Positions 1-11,227 of a DNA stretch of 64,000 bases are shown one piece after another (position 1 is the first letter of the stretch; every line of letters starts with the position of its first letter). A program made the position numbers and the translations under genes. Under the pieces are notes generated by a model. That model made no database searches. It was not told the DNA's origin and saw nothing but the letters and a program-made list of their open reading frames with translations. The DNA comes from Microglena sp. YARC (taxonomy: Eukaryota; Chlorophyta; Chlorophyceae; Chlamydomonadales; Chlamydomonadaceae): the NCBI GenBank assembly GCA_022414725.1, contig CM039464.1, forward strand, positions 42,602,462 through 42,666,461, written 5' to 3'.

Positions 1-308
1 ATATTCTCCTTAAAGTAATATTCGTTGAATCCTCCATTATTCATATGGATGTTCTCGAAATCTCGTTGGTACAAATGCAGACCAGCATTTCCGTATGCAC
101 ATGTACCTTCGAAAATTTCACTCTTGATATGATTGCTTAATTCATTTGGATCATTGTATGTGCACTTCCAAACATTAAGTATATGTGCATTTGGATTGTT
201 AATCAACCACTTGGATGGACGTATATACTTTATAAATTTACCATTCCCGATATTGGCATCTACAAATCTATTATGAGTGGGTACGTTATTTGACAAATAC
301 TTGTACAT
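1..308 (-). CDS. Hypothetical protein, 3' end beyond window
   Basis: An open frame starts with ATG at 308 on the minus strand and runs off the left edge without a stop (about 102 codons). The product is rich in Asn, Tyr and Lys, has no membrane segment, and I recognise no family. It diverges from the small plus-strand gene at 399, with about 90 bp of A/T-rich DNA between them that could hold both promoters. Base composition matches the other virus-like genes here. It is a reasonable gene because of its length and high complexity, but its function is unknown. Confidence 0.5.
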   Translation of the reverse strand, partial: MYKYLSNNVPTHNRFVDANIGNGKFIKYIRPSKWLINNPNAHILNVWKCTYNDPNELSNHIKSEIFEGTCAYGNAGLHLYQRDFENIHMNNGGFNEYYFKEN

Positions 309-398
309 AGTTCATTTTGTCAATACAAGCTTTAAATGATAATAATAAAAAAAATGATTTAAAGAACTACACATTAAAGTTTGAATATTACTAGAATC

Positions 399-716
399 AT
401 GAAGAATTATGGATGGCAAACGCGGAATCCTAGAGAAATGTCAGTTTTCCAGACAGTCCATACTAGATCTGTCACGATATGTGATATCCAATATTCTTTA
501 GACGCAACACGTGGCTTTGATAAATGTAATACAAGGATATACTTTGAGAGCTGTTGTATTAATTACGACAACGTAGAAAAATATTATGACAAAGTCAATG
601 TGTTGAATACCGCCTACTACAAAGACAATGTGTGTGATATATCGCCATTATATCGTTGTATAGCAATGTTTTCCGCTATAAAAAGACTGTTATGTATTGT
701 TATTCTCGATATTTAA
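399..716 (+). CDS. Small hypothetical protein
   Basis: About 105 codons starting at ATG 399; an in-frame TTG at 381 is less likely. The product has several Cys and Tyr residues and a hydrophobic C-terminus (...RLLCIVILDI), with no family recognised. An ATTTAAA box lies at 357-363, about 36 bp upstream of the ATG, and similar boxes precede several other plus-strand genes here. The stop abuts the stop of the minus-strand ribonucleotide reductase remnant, so the two are tail to tail. Real-gene status rests on open length and context only. Confidence 0.4.
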   Translation: MKNYGWQTRNPREMSVFQTVHTRSVTICDIQYSLDATRGFDKCNTRIYFESCCINYDNVEKYYDKVNVLNTAYYKDNVCDISPLYRCIAMFSAIKRLLCIVILDI

Positions 717-1910
717 TTATGATCCACACATCATACAACCAGTATCCATAGTGCAAACTCCTGTATCTGATAGTTCTTCCTCGTCTAGTGTAATCTTCAC
801 CGGGTCCACCACAGGACGAGTTCTAAGATAATACATACCCGTCTTCAATCCTTTTTTCCAAGCATAAAAGTGAAAGCTAGTAAGCTTGTTGAAATTCGGC
901 TCGGCAATGAACACATTAAAGCTCTGACTTTGGTCAATAAACGCACCCCGATCGGCTGCCATGTCGACCAATGCCTTTTGTTTTATCTCCCATGCAGTTT
1001 TGTACACGTTTTTCATGTACCCTGGAATAGAAAGACCTTGAACGGAACCATTGTTAGCTATAAGTGTATTGATGGTTGAACGATTCCACAAACCCAGGTT
1101 TTTGAGGTCGATAGTGAGATGGGGATTGACAACAACAAACTCCCCACTCAATACACGTCGCACGTAAATGTTAGACGTATAAGGCTCGAATGCCTCGTTA
1201 TTCCCCATAATCTGACTTGTACTAGCAGTAGGCATGGGTGCAACAAGCAAAGAATTCCTTAATCCGTATTTTTTTATGTTTTCACGCAGACCTGTCCAAT
1301 CCCAAATGGTGTTGTTTGTTTCGACGCCCCACATATCTGGTTGTAAAATGCCTTGACTAGTTTTGCTACCTATATATGATTCATACGGTCCCATCTCTTT
1401 GGCTAGTTCATTACTCGCTTCTAGGGCTGAAAAATAAATGCATTCGAAAATGTCCCTGTTTAGTTGCATGGCTCCTGAAGACTCGAAAGCATATCCCATT
1501 ACGATGAATGTGTCCGTCAGACCTTGTACACCAATTCCAATGGGTCTGTGTTTCATATTGCTCCTTTTTGCGTTTTCAACTGGATAACTGTTCTTGTCAA
1601 TAATCTTGTTCAGGTTCCTTGTAACTTGGTGAACAATCTTTCTCAACTTTTGAAAGTCGAAGCTACGGATATCGTCTTTGATAGGCATCCCGAACAATTT
1701 TCCACGTTTGTCGCGGTGTTCACTGTTTACAAATTTCGGGAGCGCGATGCTTGCCAAGTTGCAAACGGACGTTTCTTCAGGGTCTGAGTACTGAATGATT
1801 TCTGTACAAAGGTTGCTGCTCTTGATTGTCCCTAGATGTTGTTGATTGCTTTTTCGGTTGCACGAATCCTTGTACAAAATATACGGGGTTCCCGTCTCGA
1901 ATTGTATACG
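717..1910 (-). pseudogene. Ribonucleoside-diphosphate reductase large subunit, C-terminal half only
   Basis: Class I ribonucleotide reductase R1 reduces NDPs to dNDPs; many giant viruses carry it. Homology starts abruptly at 1910 ([10 protein letters not shown], then YKDSCNRKS) and continues to the natural C-terminus. Active-site residues are visible: the SSNLCTEI loop (Asn, catalytic Cys and Glu), the second redox Cys in SVCNLASI, the radical-transfer Tyr pair in GMYYLRTRP, and the C-terminal Cys cluster [12 protein letters not shown]. The N-terminal half (ATP cone and first barrel strands) is missing. There is no ATG near the break; the open frame begins only at a TTG (1877) and the homologous frame meets a TGA just upstream. 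The break lies inside the 3' end of the Ser/Asp-rich frame, so this is a deletion or recombination scar. Family is certain; inactivity is inferred. Confidence 0.9.
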
Positions 1911-2836
1911 ATCAAAAATTGATCATTTCCTATACTACCACTATCCTGTTTGATCCCCTTTATATCAAATAGTTTGGCCAGCATTATTATAACTGAAGTT
2001 ATACAAAATCTACCATTAACTATATTTTTTCTCAAATTTACGCTATATGTTGGGTCGGTTTTGAAGAAAAAGTCTTCAATTAGCACAAGGAGCTTAGTAG
2101 ATGGTCGTTTTTTGTCTTTAGTAGGCGGTGCCAATACGTAGTTTATTTGGCCTTTTATTAAATTAATATCCTGTATTATTAAACTCGAACTGCCATTGTA
2201 TTGTGGAAACTTAGACTCGAAAATATAATGGTTAGACCACGGTCGTCTCACTTTAAATAACGCTATAAGAATAATGTCAAAACACAATTGGATTTCTTCT
2301 GTATGTTTTCTTTCGGTCTCTTGGTCGGTTATATTTTCAGTAGATTCTAAATCCATAGTACTATTCAAAACGTCTGACGTAGATAACGCTGATTCAATAG
2401 ATTTATCTGAACCCGGTCGTTCCATTTTCAAGCGCTCGTCATTAAGGTTACCATTAGAAGATTCTAAATCCATAGTAGTATTCAAAACGTTTGACGAAGA
2501 TAATGCTGATTCAATAGATTTATCCGAATCCTGTCGTCCAGTGGATGACCTCATTGATAGTATAGGATCTTTATATCCGGTCAAACTAGGCCGTTTCATA
2601 ATAGGCATTGTTTTTCGCACTTGTTTCTGCTTGTTTTTACCATCTAGAGAACCAGATGATTTTACTGTATCTGTAGAACTATCTTCAGAGTCAGATGATT
2701 CTTCTATCTCCGTAGAACTGTCTTCGGAAGAAGATGAATCCATAGATCGTGATGTATCTCTAGATTCTTTCAAACTAGACCGTTTATTATTTAACATTGT
2801 TTTTGGAACTTGTTTCAGCTTTTTCTTACCATCCAA
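1832..2836 (-). CDS. Ser/Asp-rich repeat protein of unknown function (chimeric ends)
   Basis: An open frame of 334 codons lies wedged between two truncated viral genes. The N-terminal 190 residues are low complexity and contain two related units starting [13 protein letters not shown] and [13 protein letters not shown], followed by Ser/Glu/Asp tracts and a duplicated [19 protein letters not shown] segment. The C-terminal 120 residues are ordinary, moderately hydrophobic sequence with no family recognised. The frame starts at a TTG inside the RPB1 remnant and its last codons overlap the ribonucleotide reductase remnant in another frame. Its true start is therefore probably an internal ATG, and its last 25 or so codons are probably foreign. 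It may be a real viral gene whose flanks were replaced by deletions. Confidence 0.35.
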   Translation of the reverse strand: MDGKKKLKQVPKTMLNNKRSSLKESRDTSRSMDSSSSEDSSTEIEESSDSEDSSTDTVKSSGSLDGKNKQKQVRKTMPIMKRPSLTGYKDPILSMRSSTGRQDSDKSIESALSSSNVLNTTMDLESSNGNLNDERLKMERPGSDKSIESALSTSDVLNSTMDLESTENITDQETERKHTEEIQLCFDIILIALFKVRRPWSNHYIFESKFPQYNGSSSLIIQDINLIKGQINYVLAPPTKDKKRPSTKLLVLIEDFFFKTDPTYSVNLRKNIVNGRFCITSVIIMLAKLFDIKGIKQDSGSIGNDQFLIVYNSRREPRIFCTRIRATEKAINNI

Positions 2837-4627
2837 AGTTAATCTCTGAACCCTTGGCGCCTGCTTTGATCATATTGATCATACGGTTATCATTGTCGTC
2901 CACTTGGCTGGCAGCCATGTCACCGATTTGCTTAGCAGCCCTTTTTAGCAGATTATTGACTTCTTGTTCGAAATAATCAGCATTGTTCTTGGTCGACTTG
3001 TTATCCAGCTCACCTTTATGGATCTTTGCAATGAAATCTAATACTTTGACCTTCATGTTTTTTACAATCTCATTACACTTTTCAGCAGTTACGGGCTGAC
3101 TACCAAATCTGAAATGCCAGTACTAAATCCAGAGTAAACCAACCAGTTACATATGAGCTGTTGGGTGTTGTCGAAAAACATGCGTGTATCATCCGGAGAG
3201 TACTCATTGTAGATTGAATGAACTAGTCCTTTGGAACGTCCTTGGTAGATGCTCTTGTCCAGGGTTCCTTGGATGATTTCACCATTTTCAATGATCACAT
3301 AATTTTCTGAATCATCCGCTTTGCGTTCGTCGAAAAACTTATTGGCTGTGCGGACATTGATGTTTGGAGGGATGATTGTAGACAGTAGTTGCTTACCCGA
3401 CCATCGCTCCATGTTAGTACCAGGAAGAAGTTGTGCCTTCGGAATGGGCTTGATACCATCGATAATGGGTGATAAAATGTTGAACATCAGCTTCTCGTTC
3501 AAGTAAACGTTATTATTCGTTAACCTATATACACCGGTACAGATGTCTTGGACAATGCTAACAATCGGACTGCTGTCACGAGGACTCATGATTTGCTGTG
3601 GCACGGCTGCAAGACTGATAAGCTCTTGTTGAGTTTGTAGAGATTGAGGAACGTGGGCATTCATTTCATCTCCATCAAAATCAGCGTTGAAACTGGGAGT
3701 GACACACACATTGAGGCGAAAAGTGTTGTAAGGCATGACGACAATCTTGTGAGCCATCATACTCATCTTATGTAACGACGGCTGGCGATTGAATAACACA
3801 TAATCACCGTCACGCAAGTGGCGCTCCACAACATCTCCGTTCTCCAAAGCATCCGCAATCTGATCCCTGTTGACGTTTCTCAGCCTGATCTTTCTGTTGT
3901 TATCGTTCGTCTTGATGACATATTTGGCACCCGGATATACATCAGGACCCACATTGACCAATTTCACAAGCTCTTCCCTGGTGATGTCGTTTACAATATC
4001 AGGAAAAGTCAGGTTCATAGCTACCTTGATCGGGACACCCAGCTCCTCAATGCTGATATTGGGATCAGGTGTGATGACAGACCTCGCTGAGAAATCAACA
4101 CGCTTCCCCATCAAATTCCCACGAATCCTTCCTTCCTTGCCCTTCAATCGTTCACTGATAGACTTGATGGGGCGTCCGGTTCGCTGGTGGGACGGTGGCA
4201 ATCCGGGAATATTGTTGTCTATCAATGTAGACACATCATACTGCAAAACCTGGGTCCAAATGTCGTACTGCTCCTTGGTAGCATTCTTATCCAGCTTGGC
4301 CTTCAAAGCTTGGTTTATCTTAACAATCGAACTCAGCTTATGAGTCAAGTCGTCCTCAGAGCGCTGTCCAGTGTCGTTGCGGACCGATGGCCTAACACAA
4401 GGCGGTGGCACGGGGAACACGGTACAAACCATCCATTCAGGGCGTACAAATTTTGTACAGAATCCGAGAGTTTCGATATCCGTGTCTGTGATCCTTCGAA
4501 GAATGCGCAACACATCTTCAGCGTTCAATATTTGCTTATTGACTATAGAGTAAGCATTTTCAGGAATACCTTGTAAATTCTTCCACTCCATTATAATCCG
4601 AAAAATACCATCCTTGTCTTTGGCGAT
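2826..4627 (-). pseudogene. RPB1: DNA-directed RNA polymerase largest subunit (RPB1-like), middle part
   Basis: This is the continuation of the RPB1 gene whose 5' part lies at 11618-12337. Signatures in order: VFPVPPPCVRPS; the SEDDLTHKL region; RLKGKEGRIRGNLMGKRVDFSARSVI; and the catalytic metal-binding loop NADFDGDEMNAHVPQS near 3650-3690, with all three Asp present. Further down is the pore/funnel region (YSGFSTGISD) and a ..KAGAKGS segment. The frame shifts by one near 3093-3104, where the 500-codon frame ends and a 76-codon frame continues. Homology then stops at 2840, where the Ser/Asp-rich frame begins, so the C-terminal half is missing. The 225 bp at 4403-4627 duplicates 11618-11842. 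Such genes let giant viruses transcribe in the cytoplasm; this copy cannot encode a whole subunit. Confidence 0.93.
4403..4627. repeat. 225-bp RPB1 duplication flanking the copia element (left copy)
   Basis: This segment is repeated at 11618-11842 with three differences in 225 bp by eye. The two copies directly flank the copia element: left copy immediately, right copy after a 7-bp filler. It encodes the RPB1 stretch from about DKDGIF to VFPVPP. It is far too long to be a retroviral-integrase target duplication. Confidence 0.9.
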
Positions 4628-5010
4628 TATCAGCTAGAAAGCACTTCGAAGAGTGGAGAGAGATGTATGCAGCGGAGACAGACGCGCCAATCTATACACG
4701 GAGACAAGAATAGCGTTACAAGGACAGGCGGACGCCAAAGAACACCAGCGGTGGGAGAGGCGGATGCCTGTAACCTGACTAGACCCTAAGTCAGGAAACT
4801 TAAGCCAGGCACCGGCTATACAGAGTGTGTCAGTGAGAGACCGATGACGCAGTCAACAGGAAGCTGTCACCGTGTCATGAAGGATGACACAGTCTACGGG
4901 AAGCTGACACAGTACAGACAGAAACACTGTCTGGGCCGATAGTTCTAAGGAAGTACATAAGTAGTCACCAAGTCATAAAACGCGTGAGAGCACCGCAATT
5001 CATGCTGACA
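4628..5010 (-). repeat. 3' LTR of copia element
   Basis: 383 bp, identical to 11228-11610 except for one T/C difference near 4968. Its inner edge is preceded on the element strand by the purine tract at 5011-5018, and a second copy of CATAGGTGGAG lies about 40 bp further in. Confidence 0.95.
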
Positions 5011-5307
5011 CTCCACCTATGACACAGGTGACATACAATACTATCTCTCCACCTATGGCACTGGGGACATATAACTATATGTAACATATATAAAAAAAAA
5101 AAAAATTAAAGAACTCCGGAAAAATCGAGAGAACTTCAAATGGAACCCAAAGGGCTATAGGAAGGAATGAAACAAGGCAAAAAATTCGAAAACAATTTGC
5201 CAAGCTAGAAAGAGAGGAAAAACTAATATCAAAAATGGGTAACAACGGTATAGAAAACCCGATCCGGGAATAGGAACCTAATGCCAAACTTTGATAACGA
5301 AAAGAAA
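5011..5307 (-). other. Copia 3' untranslated region with polypurine tract
   Basis: This lies between the pol stop and the 3' LTR. It holds the probable polypurine tract next to the LTR, a duplicated CATAGGTGGAG motif, and an A-run near 5092-5106 on the plus strand. No gene is seen in it. Confidence 0.6.
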
Positions 5308-7542
5308 CTAATATGACCAAATGCAAGGATGACCCTTAGAAGAAGCGGTCATACCTAACATGCGGACAAACCTCCAGAACACTGCAGGATCAAGGGGCTT
5401 GGTGAAGGGGTCAGCACAGTTATCCACGGTGTTAACATAGGCAACATCCAGTGAACCATCCTCCACCAGCTCCTTGATGTAGTGATGAATAACATCAATG
5501 TGCTTGCTGCGAGGCAGGAGCTGCCAGTCTTTGGCCCAACTTAGAGACCCTAAGTTGTCACCCTGAATGGTAACCAAAGCACAAGGCAGACCCAGATCCA
5601 CCCTCAATTTCTTCAACCATTGTACCTCCCTGGCAGCCTGGGACAGGGCCTGATACTCAGCCTCACTAGAGCTAATGGCAACAGTAGGCTGCCTCTTGCT
5701 CATCCAGTTCACTATGCACCCCCCAGCTAGCACAGCAAAGCCAGTCTGAGACCGCCTGTCAGACCCATCATCAGCAAAGGATGAGTCACTGAAGACAGTA
5801 AAAGAGAACTCAGGGTTGTGGGTGTAAGTGAGACCCAGGTGGGAATGTGTTCTCAAATACAAGAGCAACCGCTTGGCAGCCCCCCAGAGAGGGACGGTAG
5901 GGTGAGCAGAAAACCTGGACAGGTAGCTCACAGCAAAAGAAATATCAGGCCTGGTGCAAGTAGCCAGGTATAGCAAAGCACCCACAAGAGAGAGGTACTG
6001 GCTATTAGACGGCAGGGGTTCTCCAGGGGCGTCAGAAACGGTGGACTTGGCCATGGGGGCAGCAAACCTGGGTGGGGCAGCATCAGTAAGACCAAACTGC
6101 TCCACCAGATCAACAATGTAGGTGTGCTGAGAGATGTTGATCTGAACACACCTGCCTTCAGAATCAAGTGTAACATGCATGTCCAAAGAGAGGAACTGAA
6201 CCGGAACACCCATCTCTTTGACCTCCCAGCCAGCCTTTTCCATAGCCTGGATAAGCAACACATACCTATCCAGCTCACTAAAAGCACAGATAAAATCATC
6301 AACATAGGTCAGAACATAGCTCCACCCACCATCAGAATCCTTCCTAAAATACAGAGCAGGTTCAGCCTTGCACATAGTGAAGCCGTGTGCAACCAGAACC
6401 CGCTTGACATCCCTACTCCAAGCCCTGGGTGCCTGCTTCAATCCATAAAGAGACTTGAGCAGCTTGCACACAAGGGGAACACCGTTGGGACCAAGGTGCT
6501 GAAAGCCCTCAGGCTGGCGGCAGTACAGGTCCAGACCAGGTTCCAGCTTAGCGTTCAGAAATGCAGTTTTGATGTCCAGCTGCCGAACAAACATCTTTCT
6601 ATGAGTGATGGCAGCCAGGAGCACCCGAAGACCTGCTTTAGAGGAGACAGGGGCATATACGTCATGAAAATCCAGCCCAGGACGTTGCAGAAAGCCACGT
6701 ACCACAAAACGTGCCTTGAAGCGTATAGAACCATCAACCCCAATCTTCTTCACAAATAACCACCTGCCTGACAGGATCTTTTGCTTACGAGGCTGTGGAG
6801 TGAGTACCCAAGTACCATGGGCATGTAGGGAAGCCATCTCATCCTTCATAGCAAGAAGCCATTGATCCCTGTCAGGGTTGGTAGGGAGCATGGCAGCTTT
6901 ATAGGTTAGTTCAGTGGAGGGGGCAACAGATGCTCCCACGTACAAGCAGTTTACTTGTACATGAGCAGCGGGGATATCAGCAGTATCAGCAGTAACCGGT
7001 AGTAGAGCCCCCAGTGCAGAACTACTGCCTGGTTGAACAGGGCCGGCCTTATTTGCCTCTAATTCAACGAAGCCTGGGTCGACCGGAACACCCCAGCCAT
7101 ACGCAGTATCGGAGCCTGACCAATGATCAAGATCATCACTTGCACTATCGGCAAAGGCTACATCATCACCCGGGCTCCCGATTAATCTATCAGGAACGGC
7201 AGGAGGCGAAGCGCTCACCAACCCCTTCGAGCCATCCAAGATGATTGGAGCAGGGTGACTATTAGACAATGGACCTATAAGAGGCTCCACTATGATCTGA
7301 GATTGTCGTAATCCTAGAGCTTCACCGACGGAATTTGACGCAGAGGAGGGCCTGGCGACCCCCTGAGATTCGGCTAAGATTTTATCCGTAGGAACTGCAG
7401 ATCCTCGCCCGCCCAGTGCATTCTCACGCAATACAGTACCAGCAGCCCCTGACCTGGGACGCAGAATCATCCTATGGCCAGGACAGTGGTCAACAATTGG
7501 GGAAAGCAAAGGATCTAGGGAATGGACCGCAGCCTCAGGCAT
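5308..7542 (-). CDS. Copia pol, reverse transcriptase and RNase H part
   Basis: An open frame of 744 codons. The first 200 or so residues form the variable, Pro/Ser-rich linker after integrase. The copia reverse transcriptase follows (KARFVVRGFLQRPGLDF, QLDIKTAFLNAKLE, SLYGLKQAPRAW), with the catalytic YVDD box. The RNase H domain is typical of copia (VFSDSSFADD, AISSSEAEYQALSQA, SKHIDVIHHYI) and ends in DPFTKPL. It overlaps the integrase frame (7515-7542) in a different frame, so the polyprotein is broken by at least one frameshift, although this part is uninterrupted. It copies element RNA into cDNA in cytoplasmic particles. Confidence 0.95.
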   Translation of the reverse strand: MPEAAVHSLDPLLSPIVDHCPGHRMILRPRSGAAGTVLRENALGGRGSAVPTDKILAESQGVARPSSASNSVGEALGLRQSQIIVEPLIGPLSNSHPAPIILDGSKGLVSASPPAVPDRLIGSPGDDVAFADSASDDLDHWSGSDTAYGWGVPVDPGFVELEANKAGPVQPGSSSALGALLPVTADTADIPAAHVQVNCLYVGASVAPSTELTYKAAMLPTNPDRDQWLLAMKDEMASLHAHGTWVLTPQPRKQKILSGRWLFVKKIGVDGSIRFKARFVVRGFLQRPGLDFHDVYAPVSSKAGLRVLLAAITHRKMFVRQLDIKTAFLNAKLEPGLDLYCRQPEGFQHLGPNGVPLVCKLLKSLYGLKQAPRAWSRDVKRVLVAHGFTMCKAEPALYFRKDSDGGWSYVLTYVDDFICAFSELDRYVLLIQAMEKAGWEVKEMGVPVQFLSLDMHVTLDSEGRCVQINISQHTYIVDLVEQFGLTDAAPPRFAAPMAKSTVSDAPGEPLPSNSQYLSLVGALLYLATCTRPDISFAVSYLSRFSAHPTVPLWGAAKRLLLYLRTHSHLGLTYTHNPEFSFTVFSDSSFADDGSDRRSQTGFAVLAGGCIVNWMSKRQPTVAISSSEAEYQALSQAAREVQWLKKLRVDLGLPCALVTIQGDNLGSLSWAKDWQLLPRSKHIDVIHHYIKELVEDGSLDVAYVNTVDNCADPFTKPLDPAVFWRFVRMLGMTASSKGHPCIWSY

Positions 7543-9038
7543 GTGTCCGTTGATAGCGGCAAGATGCTAGAAACATACGGCGACCCGTCATAGGGAGGAA
7601 GCCCAGGACTACAGTTATAGCTAAACTGTTCATAGAAGAGTACATCACGACTCTCTACTACCTGGCGCAACTTAGGAACCCAAATAAAATAACCCTTACT
7701 CACCAGAGAATACCCAACCAGTCTACCAGATAACGCCCTTTCGTCCAGCTTGTTACGTTTCTTCCCATTGACTAACGTGACATAGCAGGGGCATCCAAAC
7801 ACACGTAACAACGACACATCAGGCATCACCCCATAAAACAACTCATAAGGTGTCTTGCGTCCCTGATTGGGCAGTCGGTTACGAAGGTAACAAGCAGGTA
7901 GGAAGGCATAAGGCCAGAAAGACTTAGCTAGCTTTGATTCCAGGTGGATACTCCTAGCTATAGACTGCAAGACCCCATTATACCTTTCCACAGTTGCGTT
8001 CTGCTGGGCAGTGTACACCAACGATAACTCATGTACTGCCCCAACCGATATCAGCCAATCCTCGAACCATTTAACTATAAACTCCTTGGCCCTGTCAGAT
8101 CTCAGACACTTAAAGGCAAACCCCTGCAGCTGATTTGACCATCTGAGGATGATAGTTTGGACTGCTAAGGGAGCTTCATCCCTGGTCCTCAAGCACAATA
8201 CTTCAGCAAAGCCAGAGAATTGGTCTATGAGGCACAGGATGTAAAACTCCCCACGCAGACCCCTAATATGAACTGGTCCCATTATATCCAAGTAAAGTCG
8301 TTGGAGAGGTGCACGGATCTCAGTTTTGCTTTCTTTAGGAAAAGGGAGACGTTTGCCCTTAGCCTTGTGACAAGCATCACATAGGATCTTACCCAACTTT
8401 TGCAGTTGACCCAGACTGAGGGGTAAGTTCTTAACCATACCACTCTTGACAAGTTTGTGTAAGGCACTATAGCCGGGATGACCCAACCGCCTATGCCACA
8501 ACCATGCAGGAGTGGTAGGGAGAACAACTCCACCGTCCTCATCAACATCAAGTGCAAACGCTGGATAATTGTCAGCAACTCTTAAACAACGACTGGAGGT
8601 GTGACAAGGCCTACATGCAAACTTGTACACACCATCACTGGAGGCAGGGAAGGACCAGAGAACAGAAGAGCCCTGAGTGGCAGTGCAACTAAGACTATCA
8701 AAAGAAACCTGGCAGTGGAGAGAATGAGCCACAGCATTTACTGACAGGAGATTCACCGGACAGTGAGGGATATAAAGAACATTGGTTAGAGTGATTGATG
8801 TTGGTAACCAATCACTACATAACACAATGGATCCCTTACCCTCTGACCGTTGAATCACCCCGTCACCAAATCGAACCGTAGGCCCAACAGCAGAAGATTC
8901 AAACACAGTGAACAAAGACTTATCACCCGTGATTGACATTCCAGCTCCAGAGTCCACATGCCAGACACCCTCAGAAAGACTAGGGCTACACACGTTAGAG
9001 AACTTCGTAGTGCAAGAGAATAGGACAGAGCGTACCTC
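7515..9038 (-). CDS. Copia pol, protease and integrase part
   Basis: A frame of about 490 codons from 8993 (possibly open back to the TAG at 9039). The aspartic protease core WHVDSGAGMSITG is near the start. A GAG-pre-integrase zinc region follows (LWHRRLGHPG ... CDACHKAKGKRLPF). The DDE integrase core is complete: LDIMGPV, RSDRAKEF and NATVERYNG supply the three acidic residues. The C-terminal part matches the copia integrase tail (PYELFYGVMPDVSLLRVFGC). Gag ends at an in-frame TAG (9039) directly upstream, so pol expression could need readthrough; alternatively the TAG is a disabling mutation. Confidence 0.93.
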   Translation of the reverse strand, partial: EVRSVLFSCTTKFSNVCSPSLSEGVWHVDSGAGMSITGDKSLFTVFESSAVGPTVRFGDGVIQRSEGKGSIVLCSDWLPTSITLTNVLYIPHCPVNLLSVNAVAHSLHCQVSFDSLSCTATQGSSVLWSFPASSDGVYKFACRPCHTSSRCLRVADNYPAFALDVDEDGGVVLPTTPAWLWHRRLGHPGYSALHKLVKSGMVKNLPLSLGQLQKLGKILCDACHKAKGKRLPFPKESKTEIRAPLQRLYLDIMGPVHIRGLRGEFYILCLIDQFSGFAEVLCLRTRDEAPLAVQTIILRWSNQLQGFAFKCLRSDRAKEFIVKWFEDWLISVGAVHELSLVYTAQQNATVERYNGVLQSIARSIHLESKLAKSFWPYAFLPACYLRNRLPNQGRKTPYELFYGVMPDVSLLRVFGCPCYVTLVNGKKRNKLDERALSGRLVGYSLVSKGYFIWVPKLRQVVESRDVLFYEQFSYNCSPGLPPYDGSPYVSSILPLSTDTCLRLRSIP

Positions 9039-11192
9039 CTAGTTCTTGGACATGGCGTACCCATCAATCTGAGCCTGCAAGGAGGACAACTGCTTGCGAG
9101 TCAGCGAACCTGGAAGGGCCAAGGCAACGGGCACGGGTTCAATGCCCGGTGCACCAGCCTTGGCCTTTCGCAGGTGCGGATGTTTCGTCCAGCAACGGTC
9201 CTCCGAGTGGCTCGTTTTGGAAAGACAGGGGCCCCAAGTGCAATCCAAGCGCCTCTTGGTAGTCCCGGATCGCGGGACCAACCAGGATGCCTCGGATCAG
9301 ACTTAGGGAGAGACACGTTCAAGAAATCTAATGATCTATATGCTGCCAGACAGGTCCAGTAATCAACAGGCTGGTTCTGATGCAGTGCGAGACCAAACTG
9401 TAGCCGCAGAGAGTCGAAGCGGGGGTGCATGATGCCATTAATAATAGTATGCATGGCATGGCGCTGAGGCTGTGGGTATCCCGCACTGCGGAGGTCAGTG
9501 CACAAGCCCCAGACCCTGCGAAAGAACACATCCACAGGTTCAGAGTTGTCCATGGTTGCACGCCGAAGCTCAACAAGCATGAGAGGGACACGAGCAGCAA
9601 GAGCATCAGAACGCTGTCTACGGATATGCAAGAAGATATCCCGAGGAGTGGCAAAATCCTGATACACATTGACCATCGCATCCGTCATGTTCGCAAGCAT
9701 CATAGTGAGACACATGAACTCCTGACGTTCCAGGGGCAGGGCACTAAAACCCAACAGTGCAGGATCTACACGAGACTCACCATGAGAGGCCGAGGGTCCA
9801 GCAGCAAGAGGATCAGGCACAGGAGCATACGAGGCACGAACCGACATAAAATACTCGGCAGCAATGCCAGCATCATATGCGCGCTGATCATCTAAGTTCC
9901 TAATGAGATCTAAGGAACGCGCAACACTCGCAACGAGCTCGAAATCAGGCCTAACAGGAACAAAACTGAGAGGGACCTTGACATACTGATACCCTCGGAG
10001 ATCATTGTTCCTACGCCCAATCCCACCAATGGTAACACCTCCAGGGGAAGGGTAGTTAATCCCTGCCTTCACAGGTCCTAGAAAAGCACGACACTCATGA
10101 CCCAGCTCAGAGTAAGCCATCACACGCTTAGGGCGACCCTTTCTATCTAGATTAGCCCGAGTGGCTGCCTCATCCAGCCTACCGTACAAAGTGCGATCAA
10201 GAGAATCTCCAGCATACTGGGGCTTGGCGAATAAGTCGGCAGTCCCGCACAGCCAGCCGCACAGGTGGTGTGCCATCAAGCAGATGTTCCCAGGATATGC
10301 CGGACAGCGTAGGATTCATAGACGGCGGAGGGCCAGGCGCAGGTGGCAGATCCACCGGTGGAGGTGGAGGGGGCTCCTGCGAGGTGCCAGCAGCAGATCT
10401 GTGGACACTCGTGGCAGCAGCCTCGCGAGCCCGAGTGTGGTAAGCACAAGGAGCCCGCTCTGCAGGGTTGCGAGCCTGCTCTGCAAGGTTGAGTAGAGGA
10501 CCCAAAGGACCAAGAGACGAACTCCGCAGCAAAGACGGCTTGACCACCTCAGGTAGGTCCGGTGGAAGCGGCGCAAGCAGAGCGGCAGACGGAGGCTTGA
10601 AGACCGCAGGAGAAGGTGCCAATTGAGGCTCATACACCGGAGAGACAGTGGAGGTGTGGAAAACCCTAGTAGCAGAAGAGGGAGTGACTCCACCGAAGTC
10701 GCCACTTCTGGCACTCTGTAGATCTTCCATACAATCATCAGAGTAATCTTCCTCTGAGTCGTCAGACTTGCCGTAAGCATAGCCATCTTCATGGCTATGG
10801 AGAGCAAGGTCTACAGTGTCGTAGGTAAAGCGGGCATCAGCGGGTGGAGGCGACCTTGCATACTGGATAATCTGTGTGGAAACACAGCATAGGCGCATCA
10901 TAATATCCTCAACCTCAGGTCGGAGACGTTGGACAAAAGGAGAAGGAGACGGAGAAATGGAGGTATTGGAGGGGGGGGTGGCTTCCGTGATGGCGGAAGG
11001 AGACTCATCTCCGGCAGCAGAGGCCGCTGGCGCGCAATCATCTAGCCAATCAGTGGGAACACGAATCTTTAGAGGAAGAATTCGGTCGCATCCATTACTG
11101 ATAATGACGCTCTCCATACCGCGCGACCAGGAAATACCATTCTGTGGGGTAAGTTTCTCAAAGCCGGCAGGAGGCCCACGCGGAAGTTGCAT
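9039..11192 (-). pseudogene. Copia gag, frameshifted
   Basis: Starts at ATG 11192, just inside the 5' LTR (MQLPRGPPAGFEKL). The first 330 codons are Pro/Ser-rich and stop at 10197. Homologous sequence continues in another frame from about 10279 (helical capsid-like region) to about 9260. It then shifts again to a frame ending at 9039 that contains the zinc knuckle CTWGPCLSKTSHSEDRCW. So Gag lies in three frames with a TAG before pol. Element identity is clear from position and the knuckle; the N-terminal extension is unusually long and Pro-rich. Confidence 0.8.
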
Positions 11193-11227
11193 TGTAAAGC
11201 AGTGGTAGAAGTAATAAGCCCGTAACC